A DNA stretch of 37,297 nucleotides, taken from NCBI GenBank assembly GCA_015680685.1, contig MNCI01003056.1:12052-49348 (forward strand). Reading direction: 5' to 3'. The DNA comes from Gnetum montanum. Its lineage: Eukaryota; Streptophyta; Gnetopsida; Gnetales; Gnetaceae. Under the pieces are notes generated by a model. That model had not been told where the DNA came from. It searched no databases and worked only from the letters and a program-made list of their open reading frames with translations. Shown here piece after piece: positions 1 to 9,322 of the stretch (the first letter of the stretch is position 1; each line of letters starts with the position of its first letter). The translations under genes and the position numbers were made by a program.

Positions 1-72
1 CATTACTGGGATTACCACACGTAATGCACATGCTTGAAGTGGTCGTACTGAGGCACCTAACTAGCCTAAGTG

Positions 73-256
73 TGATGAGCAGCTGATTCCTTGACTAGCC
101 GTACACATCCGTAGATGCTCGTAATCAAGTCGTACTCGTCCCACGTTCTAGGAGACAAGGGGGAGAGAATCTAATCACGATGAGTAGCCGATTCCTTAGT
201 TAGCCGTACACATTCGTCAATGCTCGTAACCAAATCGTACTCATGCTACGTTACTA
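73..256. repeat. Internal direct duplication in LTR copy A
   Basis: The stretch from TGATGAGCAGCTGATTCC through CCACGTTCTAG (about 73-151) is repeated with substitutions from about 178 to 256. Both copies contain GCCGTACACAT followed by ATGCTCGTAA and TCGTACTC. The related LTR at 4517-5330 has this segment once, near 4800-4970, so the doubling is specific to this copy. Confidence 0.7.
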
Positions 257-489
257 GAAAAATAATAAATAACATGTAATAAACCTATCCATGTACTGCA
301 AGGTTTATCCACAAAGCTCGTCTTTATTGCCGTACACAACTTGCGTTCAAGTACAAAGCTGCTCGAATAAAGATTTGTTCACTTGGGGGACTCCTACTGC
401 GGGCACATGGAAAATATTCTATCTCTGGGGTGATCAATCCACCAGAGCTTTACTACTTTTAGCCTCTTATTCCAATGAGGGGAGTGCCG

Positions 490-585
490 CCTCTTATTTA
501 TATATTTTGCGGCAGACCGCGATATTGTGTACGCGATATCGCAAGGGATGCGATGTACGCGATATCGCGGCTTGTGCATATCGCG
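490..585 (-). promoter_or_regulatory. U3 core: palindromic GCGATATCGC cluster plus TATA box (copy A)
   Basis: About four matches to the palindrome core CGATATCG or its near variants lie at about 518-529, 531-543, 557-570 and 576-585. All are just upstream (minus-strand sense) of a TATA-like TATAAATAA near 490-503. Matching clusters in two other LTRs place them in the promoter part of U3. Binding by a dimeric transcription factor is inferred from the symmetry only. Confidence 0.55.
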
Positions 586-606
586 TCTCATCAATTAACT
601 AACTAC

Positions 607-1115
607 CCTAACATGGAGTATCTATTCTCACTTGTTGTACACATCCCGAACTAGTATTAGCACTCCTAGGTTACCAAGTGGCTATCACTAAACGTACCAA
701 ATATCCACTACTAGGGTTACCAAGCATTAATACTTTGCTCAAAATGGTCATACTTATGTATTTATGATTAATTTCATTAATTATGAAATAACATAAATGT
801 AAAGTTCATGGAGAGTAAAGTCCTAAACAGAAATAGTAACCTAATCTAAATGCTGCAATGGATATAGGAATCTTGATTTTATTGTCATTCATGCTAATGC
901 ATTCACATACATAGGCTCTTGAATAAAACACTATACAATCTCATATATCCATACTGTGCGCACTCAAAGGAAAAATATTCTATCTCTAGAAGAAGAAGAC
1001 TGCAAGGGTTCACTAGGACTAAGACCAAAATGCCCCTAAATATGAGGAGTACATGCATTTATATAGGTGGTGACTACATCAACACTTTCTACCATGTATA
1101 GACAAGGTTGCATCA
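607..1115 (-). mobile_element. Second, more diverged LTR fragment (copy A2)
   Basis: The minus strand repeats landmarks of copy A: the AAATATTCTATCTCT block at 974-989 (compare 411-426), a TATA-like site within ATTTATATAGG (about 1058-1068), and GGTTACCAAGTGG/GGTTACCAAGC sequences at 670-730 that also occur in the LTR at 4517-5330. It lies directly beside copy A in the same orientation, so it may be a solo-LTR pair or the end of the element whose other LTR is at 4.5-5.3 kb. Confidence 0.55.
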
Positions 1116-2380
1116 ATGCAATTTATCTTATTAATTTTTATCAATAATCAAAAACTCAATATACATCACATGCTTGACATTAAGTAGAAAATATCAAAAA
1201 CATCTTGGAAGGAAAAATCTTTCCAAGAGATATCTACTCAAGTGTATAACCTTATAATTAATACTCTGAATAAACAAAAGAAGAAAGTTAATTATTAGCT
1301 AGAAGAATAGTCCCATTTCTAACAACATTTATATCACTTTCAATATCTATGCTTGTACTTAAAATAGCAAAAGGATTCAAGGTAGCAATAGTAAGTTATG
1401 ATGAAATACTAATATTTATTAAAAAATAAATTTACTAGATAAGGGTAGCTCAAATACTTTACCATCACTTTAGTGCTTCTCTTAATTGTACATTAAGAAT
1501 TGTTATCATCAATTATAACCTTCTTGTCAAGATTATTTTTTATCTTTAAGTTAACAATATTCTTTTTAATTAAGGAAACTTTTTCCTTACAGCCTATTTA
1601 TCTAGACTAATTAATATTTTCTTTAGTGCATCTAAAAATATTCACAGAATCTTCCATTAGTTTTCATCTTTAAGTTAATAGTATTCTTTATTTCTATTTG
1701 ATCATTCTTATCATTGACATTAACTTTGATTTTTTGTATGTTGATTTTCATATGGTTTTTTCCCTATCCTCAACTTTAATACATTTTTCCTCAACATCTT
1801 TTTTCTTGAGGAAGAAAGGGACAAGTATTAAGAAAACGTCCTTCATGATGATGGAAGTTGCAAGAATTTGAAAGACTATAATATATAATTGGTTGAATAC
1901 AAAGCTTCCTATCTACTTACAATATCAATTTCTTTTTATGGTTGAGAAGGTTGATTTCAAGGAAAAAAAATGTATGCAAAAATTAAATGGTGTTGAAATA
2001 AATTCCATATACTTAATGGAACCAAGAAGAGTAATAATTTCTTTCTTAACTTTTTTGAAAAATCAATAGAAGAATAAATATCTTCATAAAACATAGAGCT
2101 TTAGAATATTCTTCAAATTGAACATTAAGATCTAGTGTCCATTGAAAAATGATCAACACTACATGCTTATGTATAAATTGCAACCCTTCACCATAGGACC
2201 ACATGGTAGTGTGTTATATTTATGATATGCATATAGATTTGGGTCGGGATTATGAGGTCACTTAGCTAAATGCATTATAGTAATGATACATTTTTTGAGA
2301 TGTTCAGATAATATCTATCTATGATTGTGATTCCATAAAGGGATTGACTTGGAGTGATGATAAGGTGCTTATTTTTATGA
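1116..2380. other. AT-rich gene-free DNA, probably decayed element interior
   Basis: No coding frame of useful length on either strand and no convincing motif. Its position between two minus-strand LTRs (607-1115 and 4517-5330) suggests the internal region of that old element. Homopolymer runs and short inverted A/T tracts are common and carry no clear signal. Confidence 0.4.
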
Positions 2381-2541
2381 TAATGAGGTGTTATCTTAGT
2401 GGTAAGACACTTGATTTTGAAGCTCTAGGTCATGGGTTCAATTCTAGTAGGTAATGTTGAATTATATAAAGTCCTAATTGAACTATATCTCTTAAGGTGT
2501 ACCTATGTTTCACTTATTTCAAGTTCCAACACCATCATCCC
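2381..2541 (+). mobile_element. tRNA-derived SINE, copy 1
   Basis: The head AATGAGGTGTTATCTTAGTGG carries a box A-like RNA polymerase III site. About 40 nt later GGGTTCAATTC (2434-2444) matches box B (GGTTCGANTCC). The body continues GTAATGTTGAATTATA and ends near CACTTATTTCAAGTTCCAACACC. The same order is seen in four other copies in the window (2599, 2751, 20019, and minus strand 24421-24507), which is the main evidence for a SINE family. An ambiguous base (n) lies just after it, at 2542. Confidence 0.72.
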
Positions 2542-2598
2542 NTAAACTTAGCCATAAAATATTTTATTGAAGTACTTAAAATATCAAATTGATAAAAC

Positions 2599-2735
2599 AA
2601 TGAGGTGTTAGCCTAGTGGTAAAACTCTTGATTTGAAAGCTCTAAATCATGGATTCAATTCTAGTGGGTAATGCTAAGTTATAAAAGTTCTAATTGGACT
2701 ATATATATCTTGGGGTATATATATATCAACACCCT
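2599..2735 (+). mobile_element. tRNA-derived SINE, copy 2
   Basis: Head AATGAGGTGTTAGCCTAGTGG; the box A match is TAGCCTAGTGG (about 2609-2619) and the box B match is GGATTCAATTC (2651-2661). Anticodon-arm-like sequence CTCTTGATTTGAAAGCTC lies between, as expected of a tRNA-derived head. The tail is GGTAATGCTAAGTTATAAAAG followed by TCTTGGGGTATAT. It is separated from copy 1 by about 60 bp. Confidence 0.75.
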
Positions 2736-2750
2736 CAAAATTACTATAAT

Positions 2751-2907
2751 AATGAAGTGTTAACCTAGTGTTAAGATTTTTGATTTGAAAACTTCAAGTC
2801 ATAGGTTTGATTTTGGTAGGCAATGCTAAGTTATAAAGTTCTAAATAGACTATATATCTTGGGGTGTACCTATATTACAATTATTTCAAGGTTCTAACAA
2901 TACTACC
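2751..2907 (+). mobile_element. tRNA-derived SINE, copy 3
   Basis: Head AATGAAGTGTTAACCTAGTG, then a box B variant GGTTTGATTTTGG near 2814-2826, then CAATGCTAAGTTATAAAG and TCTTGGGGTGTACCTAT. It starts about 15 bp after the end of copy 2 and is its most diverged neighbour (box B CG to TG). Confidence 0.7.
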
Positions 2908-3229
2908 TTTAACACATTATCATGTGAAGAAAAATTATTTAGGTTTCTTCTACAATATTTTCAAAGCCTTCCTACTTTCTTTAGTAAGTCAAAAATAAAA
3001 TTCTTTTATATTTTTTTCATGAGTTTTCTTATACTTAACCATATCAATTTGACTTGGATTTTAGCACAAGTTAGAGTCTAGAATAACTACTACATAGTCT
3101 TAACAACACCAATAACTTTTTTAAAGTTATCTTGTTTTGTGTAAAAAATGAATATATTTTTCTATTGCAAAAGATGTTTAAGCTATACCAACATTAAAAT
3201 TTTAAGCAACAACATATTTTATCTTTTTC
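2908..3229. other. AT-rich decayed element interior
   Basis: No gene recognised. Read on the minus strand it continues the frame that carries the zinc-knuckle relic at 3271-3312, with many stop codons. Confidence 0.35.
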
Positions 3230-3350
3230 TTTTTAGTTACTTAAGCTAATTTATGATCTTGCAGAGTTGAACATTGATCAAACTTGTGGCCTTCATGATT
3301 GTAATAACTACAATAGTTAGAAAAGTCACAGTAAGCAACTGGTTGTATTT
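3230..3350 (-). pseudogene. Gag zinc-knuckle relic of a minus-strand LTR element
   Basis: The minus-strand frame reads CSYYNHEGHKFDQC (codons at 3312 down to 3271). This has the spacing of the retroelement Gag nucleocapsid knuckle C-x2-C-x3-GH-x4-C, with the second cysteine replaced by tyrosine; that is a single base change from TGT to TAT. The knuckle binds the element's RNA during packaging in intact relatives. The surrounding frame is interrupted by stops. It lies between minus-strand LTRs, in the right orientation to belong to the element starting at the 4517-5330 LTR. Both Copia and Gypsy Gags carry such knuckles, so the superfamily is open. A chance match is possible but unlikely given the spacing and the context. 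Confidence 0.6.
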
Positions 3351-4516
3351 ATTTTACTTTTCCTACCATCAAAGAGAATGAATGTCTTTATTATATTTAA
3401 AGGATATATCTTAATAAAATATCATAAACAACAAATGTTGAAATGGATGTACATAATTTATTTTCTAGTAATGTTCTCAATAAGAGTACTATGTTTTATT
3501 TCAACCTTTCAAATATAAAAGAAAGTCTTAGAAGTTCAACCAAATAGGAAGCTTTGACATCAAATCTATGAGCCCATTTTCATGGCATGAAAACCACATG
3601 GGTGTGAACAAAAAGAGCACATGGATAATGTTAAATCAATTATCAATTCATTTTTATCAATAAAGTTACATGCATACTATTTTAACTACACGATAATTAT
3701 GTCAATTTATTTACTATAGACAAGTTCATGATATTCATAAATAGCTAAGAATCTAAAGAAGAAGATAATATGATGTAAGATCCAGAAAGTGGTTCTCAAA
3801 AACATTACTTAAAAAGGTATCCCTATTTATTAACTTTAAACATAAGTTATTGATGCTCTTTTTAACGGCATTATTAGAGACCAAAGAATTTGTAACATTA
3901 GTAAAAACACTCTTGTTTCTATCTTCACGAGTGTTTGGGAATGGAGAAATAGATAGATCATGTAAGCAAGCCCCATTTTGTTAGATAGAGGATCCAAAGT
4001 TGGAATCCACTTATTTACAAAGTCACTTCTCATACATTGATAGTTTAAAAAATGGAGAATTTTATTTTATCTCATAATGTACATTCTCTCTTAGTCTAAT
4101 CTAAAATTTATGTTGAATGTTATAAGAAGAAGAAGATTTAAAGTGACTTCTATTGTAGATAAGCTACAAGAAAAATATCTTAGATGATTTGATCATGTTT
4201 AAAGAAGATCAAATAATAACCTCTCAAAAAAACATTGCCACAACATGGTTCCAAGAAAGGTGTCAAAAGAAAAACTTAAAGAAAAAAAGAGATTATTGCT
4301 CTAAAAGATATAGTTATCAAGCTTGAGCTAAGCATACTAAATTAGACATAGCTACAATTGCATATTTGATTTGTTCTTACTTTTTATTCATAAGCCTATC
4401 AAATGATTAATAAAATTGTGTTTAAAACTTCAATCCTTAATTCAACTCACTACTATTTGGTGTTATAGTTGATAAATTGTTGATGAATACTTAAAAATTA
4501 TGATGTTATGCATGTG
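3351..4516 (-). other. Decayed internal region after the 4517-5330 LTR
   Basis: Minus-strand reading runs from the LTR's CTCATCA end into this region. A primer-binding site is expected just after 4517, but the sequence there has no recognisable match to tRNA-Asp or tRNA-Met. Only short open stretches remain, and I recognise no domain apart from the zinc-knuckle relic further on. Confidence 0.4.
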
Positions 4517-5330
4517 TGATGAGTGGCGAGGTACCCCTACACTCAACCATACAAATACGAGCGTTTCATGCACGATCTAATCGAACTCCGCAGACAGGCT
4601 AGTTGTAGTATCTAGACAATTACTCATACGTTGCAGTTCGCTGTCTTCCCACCTGGACTAGTATTAGCTTTGTCATGTATGGCTTAGTCTAGAGTGAGGT
4701 GTATGATGTGTTCCTATACTAATGCTACTCCTAAGTGTAATGGAAAATGATATTAACTAAGCTAAGAGAGAGAGGGTGAGAGAGAATCTAAGCTAGCCTA
4801 AGTACGATGAGCATATATTCCTCAATCATCCGTACACATCTTGGACCTCGTGCACGACTACCACTGGGATTACCAAGCGCAGATCCTAGGTAAGTTATTG
4901 GGTTACCAAGTAGTCACACTTAAATGCTCGTAATCAAGTCGTACTCATTCCGCGTTTAACAGGAGTTTAGGGTGAGAAGAGATTAACTAAGAAAGTAGTA
5001 AATAACCATGAAATAAATAATTAAGCTAACTAAATGCTACAATGCTGAAGTAATCTCGATCTTTATTTCCGGTCATGTGCGTGTCCAAGTACGTAACACT
5101 CGAATAAGGATTTCGTACAATTAGAATCACCACACTACGGGCATGCACTGGGAGGAAAGGATTGAGAGAAATATAAACTTAAAAACTTACAATAAAATCT
5201 AAGAACTAATGCCCAAAACCAAATGTGCTGCCTTTTATTTATAGGCTCACACTAGAACCGTGATATCGCGGCTACGATATCACGGCCGCTGCGATATCAC
5301 AGCCAGAAAATTCAAATTCATGACTCATCA
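4517..5330 (-). mobile_element. LTR of a Ty3/gypsy-like element (copy B)
   Basis: On the minus strand the right-hand part has three GATATC-centred palindromic sites (5259-5300), then a TATA box within TATAAATAAAAGG (rc of 5231-5245), then R-U5. The end is sharp: TGATGAG at 4517 is the reverse complement of the CTCATCA that also ends the LTRs at 14730, 27969, 31076 and 36362. Near 4522-4545 the sequence GGCGAGGTACCCCTACACTCAACC mirrors the U5 at 9160-9190 and 27935-27960. The 5' limit is approximate. Confidence 0.75.
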
Positions 5331-5799
5331 ATGTATTTGATAACAAGAGAAACAATAAAACATAACATTTAACCACCACCTAAGGACTCAAAGCCCGTAA
5401 ACATAAAGCTTTTAAGACCTATGACTTATGAAGAACATGTTACAAGGTTGATTCCAATGGATTGGAGTGGAATTTAGTGTTATTTTACTATCTATATTTA
5501 ATCTATCAATTAGATATTCAAAGCCATCCCATAAAGTTTTTAAGTACATACAATTAATTACCCTTCCCTTATCATCATCTTAGTGTTTTTATCCTATTAA
5601 TATGGGCTAACCCATTAAGGTAGGAAAAATATTTTATGATGATCTACTATGGTTAGTTATCTACTTGACACTACTCCTTGAATATAAATTTTTACCATGC
5701 CCCTAGGTAGCACATGTCTTAGAATAATCCTTACTATCAAACCTCTAATGGGCATATCACAAGCCATATGTGAAACACCACTAATTAAGGCCTAGCACT
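5331..5799. other. Gene-free spacer
   Basis: AT-rich, with no ORF or repeat that I can relate to the rest of the window. It may contain the far end of the element whose LTR ends at about 5330. Confidence 0.4.
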
Positions 5800-5859
5800 T
5801 CAAAAATGACTCGAGCCCTTTTGAGCATCCAGGAGGCAAAATTTGACTAAGGCATACAA

Positions 5860-6540
5860 CTCACGCTGGCTTGCCTTGGTCACTCACACTGGGTTTCTTG
5901 ACAAGTCACGCTGGAAATTGCAAATTTTCACACTCATGTTGCAAGTCACGTTATGGTCACACTGCAGCGTGAGTCCAGCGTGACCAACCCTGGAAGCCTC
6001 AAAACCAACTCAGAATGACCTAATTATCAAGGTGCAAGTCATCCTCATTGTTGATAACTATGAGTCCCAACATCCAAAATTCTAGATTTTGGGCCCAAAA
6101 TTGCAAGTTTTTTGTCACGTACATTGTGGTCACGCTGAGGTCATGCTACAGCGCGAGTACAGCGTGACCAACTTTTAGAGCCTCACAACTAAGTCAAAAT
6201 GACTTGATTTCAAGGGTGCAAGTCATCCTCAAGGTCCACTATTGATAACTATGGGTCCCAGCCTTCAAAATTCCAAATTTCAAGCTCAAAATTGCAAGTT
6301 TTGTAGGTCACGCTGCAAGTCACGCTATGGTCATGCTGCAGCGTGAGTCCAGCGTGACCTACCATAAATGACTCAAAACAAAGCATTTTCAAGCTCAATT
6401 CGTCAATCACAATCAGGTAATCCTTGCACTTCAAGAATTAGGCTTCAAAAATTTAAAATTTGGTGAAAAATTGCAAGTTTTTGCTCACTCATGCTGAAGT
6501 CACGCTGAGGTCATGCTACAGCATGAGTGTAGCGTGTGCA
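5860..6540. repeat. Tandem repeat, period about 180-190 bp, with CACGCTG/CAGCGTGA inverted motifs
   Basis: The anchor TTGCAAGTTTT (or TTGCAAATTTT) recurs with its GCAA near 5920, 6103, 6294 and 6473, giving spacings of about 183, 191 and 179 bp. Each unit then has GTCACGCTG-type words followed by CAGCGTGAG and CAGCGTGACC. The arms AGGTCACGCTG (6305-6315) and CAGCGTGACCT (6350-6360) are a perfect 11-bp inverted repeat. Confidence 0.8.
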
Positions 6541-6943
6541 CACTCAAGTCATGCCAAGATAAAATCAACTCACACTGAAGGTCCTTCTTAGGCAGAGACA
6601 CCTCAAACAGCCACAGACTCGACACCCTGCAGCAGTCAAGTCACAGATCTAGAAGTTTCAACAAAGCCACAACCAATTTCTCTTATTGTACATTATCATT
6701 TCATTGTAAATCTTCATTTATGGGCTTGTCAGGCCCTCACGGTCCAAATTGTATGTGCTTCTATGGGCTTGAGTAAGCCACACGTTGTAAGATACGATGA
6801 ACCTGGTCAAGAACGTAGCTTGCCCACACACATCCAACTCACATACAACTGTCCATTGGACATGTGTCACTTGATCCCCTTTCCTCTCATCTCCCAGTCG
6901 TTAATTCCATTCATGAATTCTGCACTTGAGCCCAACCCAATCC

Positions 6944-6951
6944 TATAAATA
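6944..6951 (+). promoter_or_regulatory. TATA box
   Basis: TATAAATA followed by CCC, about 400 bp after the last tandem repeat unit. It closely resembles the TATA context of the LTR at 8446 (TATAAATACCC). Confidence 0.5.
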
Positions 6952-7500
6952 CCCTGTCAATTCACATAAACGGGGTTGGCAATTTTAAAGGCAGACAACT
7001 TAGGAAACTTAGACCAGCAATCCTTGGGTGCTCGGCACACTTTGACTCCTAGCATCCAAGCACTTCTGAAACACATCACATCACATCCCCCCGGGGCTTG
7101 GTTCTTGACCTGCCATCCACACGTGCAGCTACACTTTGACCGATGCACATCTTTTCTAAGCAATATAATACAGTTCATTTTGCCAACCATTATTCTGTTT
7201 ACTTTGTTTTACATTCAGTTTACGTTTCGTTTACAATACCAGTTCTGCATGCGTTTCTGTTTACATTTCGTACTTGTTGTTTATGTTTTAAAATATCAGT
7301 TATGATAACCCCAGCGCAAGCCATAGTTTACGCTCGGGGAAGTCCTTAGTTGATTTGCATGCAGACCATCCAAGGCACTCTACCTTCATTTACTTTTCCA
7401 GCTTGCCCTTGAGTGAAGGCAAGCTCAGTTGTGTCTGCCCGACAATCTTTTGGTGTTTGTTTTCCTTCCAGCCTTATACCGATGATTTAGGTTAGTATAA

Positions 7501-8204
7501 TATGGTTATCCTTCCCTTATAAAGTATCTAATTTTTTGACATTTTAATCATTATTAAAAGTTTTTTTCTTAAAATACACCAATATATAAATAAAAATTGA
7601 CTACTAATAAGAAATACTAATGTCACTATTATAGAAGCTTTAGCTACATCTATTTGTTAAATAGTACTAAGAAATATATTATGATTATTATGAAATTTTA
7701 TTTGAGCTTCATTACAATGTATGCTTGCATTAATGTGTTGTAGCTTATTTGCAACATATGTTTGGGTCAAATACTCAAATATGATTATTCTAAAAACATT
7801 AATCTAACCATATCCTGGATGCAGCCACTTGAAGAGGTTAGGCTTTCACTCATGTACCAATCCTCTCAGGACCTTACTTAGTGGGATGAGCACTATGGCT
7901 CCAGGTGATATTCCTTTATTAATCTAACCCTATCTTGTAGGTAAAGCTTAACTACTTTGAAATACATTTTCATTAGACATAAGAAAAATGTAGCAATCAA
8001 ATGTCACATCATCATTATCATGAAGCATTTATCCCATTAACCTCATTGTTAAGGATAGGAAATGACTTGGTTATGATTTTTCACACCAATTGTCACTCAA
8101 TGCCAACTTAAACATCTATTTTACCAAGTCCAATGTGAAACTTAACACTTTAAACTATTTATGTGCAAACATATTACTAATGAACTATCCCATCATTAAG
8201 CAGG
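7501..8204. other. AT-rich spacer with a dispersed repeat
   Basis: No gene seen. The segment at about 7825-7920 resembles 26720-26805. The rest is AT-rich with no recognisable feature. Confidence 0.4.
7825..7920 (+). repeat. Dispersed repeat, copy 1
   Basis: ACTTGAAGAGGTTAGGCTTTCACTCATGTACCAATCCTCTCAGGA here aligns with ACTTGAAGAGGCTAAGCTTTTGTTCATCCACCAACCCTCCAAGAA at about 26729-26773. Copies continue with a GCTCCAGGT-type or GCTCTACCT-type word. No pol III boxes or ORF are evident. It may be a non-autonomous element of unknown class. Confidence 0.5.
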
Positions 8205-8286
8205 TGGTTTCTAAGTTAGAGTGTTAATCATTATTAAAAGAAGATTGATGAAGCATTAGTTGGTTGCATCGATGCAGCCTCTTTGA

Positions 8287-8398
8287 TGCAACTACTTCAA
8301 GGCAACTGCTTTGAGGCAACTGCTTCAAGGTAGCTGCTTCAAGGCAACCACTTCAACGTAGCTACCTCGACGTAGTTGCTTCAAATAAATCACATCGA
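8287..8398 (+). repeat. 14-bp tandem repeat, eight degenerate units, in U3
   Basis: Consecutive 14-mers: TGCAACTACTTCAA (8287), GGCAACTGCTTTGA (8301), GGCAACTGCTTCAA (8315), GGTAGCTGCTTCAA (8329), GGCAACCACTTCAA (8343), CGTAGCTACCTCGA (8357), CGTAGTTGCTTCAA (8371), ATAAATCACATCGA (8385). Register is exact with no indels. The array ends about 48 bp before the TATA box, a promoter-proximal place where upstream enhancer repeats of LTRs often lie. Confidence 0.88.
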
Positions 8399-8445
8399 CA
8401 AGGCCTCATCAATGAGGCCCCATCGACATAGTGTCTATTTTTGCC

Positions 8446-8453
8446 TATAAATA
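8446..8453 (+). promoter_or_regulatory. LTR TATA box
   Basis: TATAAATA followed by CCC, directly after the 14-bp array and before the R-U5 part shared with 14095-14730. Confidence 0.65.
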
Positions 8454-9198
8454 CCCATGCCCCTATTGTATTGGCATTCTTTGATCAATAGAGTAGCTAA
8501 ACTCTTACAATTTTATTCCATAGTTTTAGAGAATAGTCAATGAGTGCCCGTAGTGTGGATCTAAGTCCATTGTATGGCATCTTATTTGAGTGGCAATGTA
8601 TCTGGACACATTCCATGAATGGCAATAAGATCAAGATTGATTCTTATTCATTGTAGCTTTGACTTAGATTAAATTTACTTTTAATGCAGTTTATATTCCA
8701 TGCACTTAGTTAATATTTCCATTTCCATGCACGTTAATGAATTGGTGAAATGAGTGGGACCAGTTTCGAGCATAAACACATATTCTCTTGGTAATCCCAA
8801 CAACATTATTGCTTGGTTCGCCTAGTAGCGTAGTGCTTGATAATCCCAAGAATGGATATGTGAGTTCAAGATGTGTACGACAAGCTAGGCACAAACACTC
8901 ATCACCTGTAGGCTAGTTTATACTTTACATTCTGTTGCTAATTAGTTAAATAATTAATTTCTTTATTGTCATTAGAAGTAGCCTAAGGCCAAAACAAAAT
9001 CAAGGATCATATGCCTCACTTTGGACTAAATCATACATGAAAAAGCTACCACTAGTCCAGGTGGGAAGATAGTGAATTACAATCAAGCCATAATGATCTA
9101 GATGCCATAAGTAGTTCCATTCACAGAATTTAACTTGATTGTGTGTGAATGCTTGTGATTTTATGGTTGGGTGTAGGGGGTACCTCGCTACTCATTGT

Positions 9199-9216
9199 TG
9201 GTGCTGTTGTCAAGGA
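9199..9216 (+). other. Primer-binding site relic (tRNA-Asp)
   Basis: TGGTGCTGTTGTCAAGGA differs from TGGCGCCGTTGCCGGGGA, the complement of the plant tRNA-Asp 3' end, at five positions. All five are C-to-T or G-to-A. It sits two bases after the LTR end, as in Athila/Tat Ty3-gypsy elements. Confidence 0.75.
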
Positions 9217-9322
9217 TGGTGCTAGTTATCTAGATTAGTTATATTATACACAATCACTGTAAACACATTAACGATTTATCTTTCAGAAAATATTAAATCA
9301 CACACATCATAAACCAAAAACA

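Larger units (their letters stand above)
1..604 (-). mobile_element. LTR of a Ty3/gypsy-like element (copy A), cut by the window edge
   Basis: Read on the minus strand, this segment has palindromic GCGATATCGC motifs (about 518-585), then a TATA box (TATAAATAAGAGGC on the minus strand, near 490-503), then an R-like stretch around 300-430 carrying AATAAAG. The same order and wording recur in the LTRs at 4517-5330 (minus) and 27.0-27.97 kb (plus). The conserved U5 end lies beyond the left edge. A segment of about 80 bp beginning near 73 is repeated near 178 (offset about 105 bp). It is old and non-coding; short ORFs in it match nothing I know. Confidence 0.72.
5800..7500 (+). mobile_element. LTR-like block: about 185-bp tandem repeats, TATA box, transcribed leader
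   Basis: The left part (about 5860-6540) is a degenerate tandem repeat. Downstream is a clear promoter-like TATAAATACCC (6944-6954), then a long C/T-rich stretch with no dense stops. The arrangement (U3 repeats, TATA, R-U5 or leader) fits an LTR of a family different from the CTCATCA-ending ones. I could not find the LTR ends or a primer-binding site, so the limits are guesses. ORFs at 6763-7349 are not recognisable as proteins. A plant promoter captured between repeats is the alternative. Confidence 0.45.
8205..9197 (+). mobile_element. 5' LTR of a gag-only Ty3/gypsy-like element (copy E)
   Basis: Order: 14-bp tandem repeat (8287-8398), TATA box TATAAATACCC (8446-8456), R with AATAAGATCAAGATT (about 8625), and U5 ending GGGGGTACCTCGCTACTCATT just before a mutated tRNA-Asp primer site at 9199. 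From about 8560 onward it matches 14095-14730 closely (for example TCCATTGTATGGCATCTTAT and GCGTAAACACATATTCTCTTGG-type words). The left limit is approximate because no TG start or target duplication could be fixed. Confidence 0.75.

Noticed and set aside
6976-7349. Overlapping plus-strand ORFs of 109 and 68 codons
   Set aside because: They fall in the presumed LTR R-U5 or leader, are Phe/Leu-rich by composition and show no domain.
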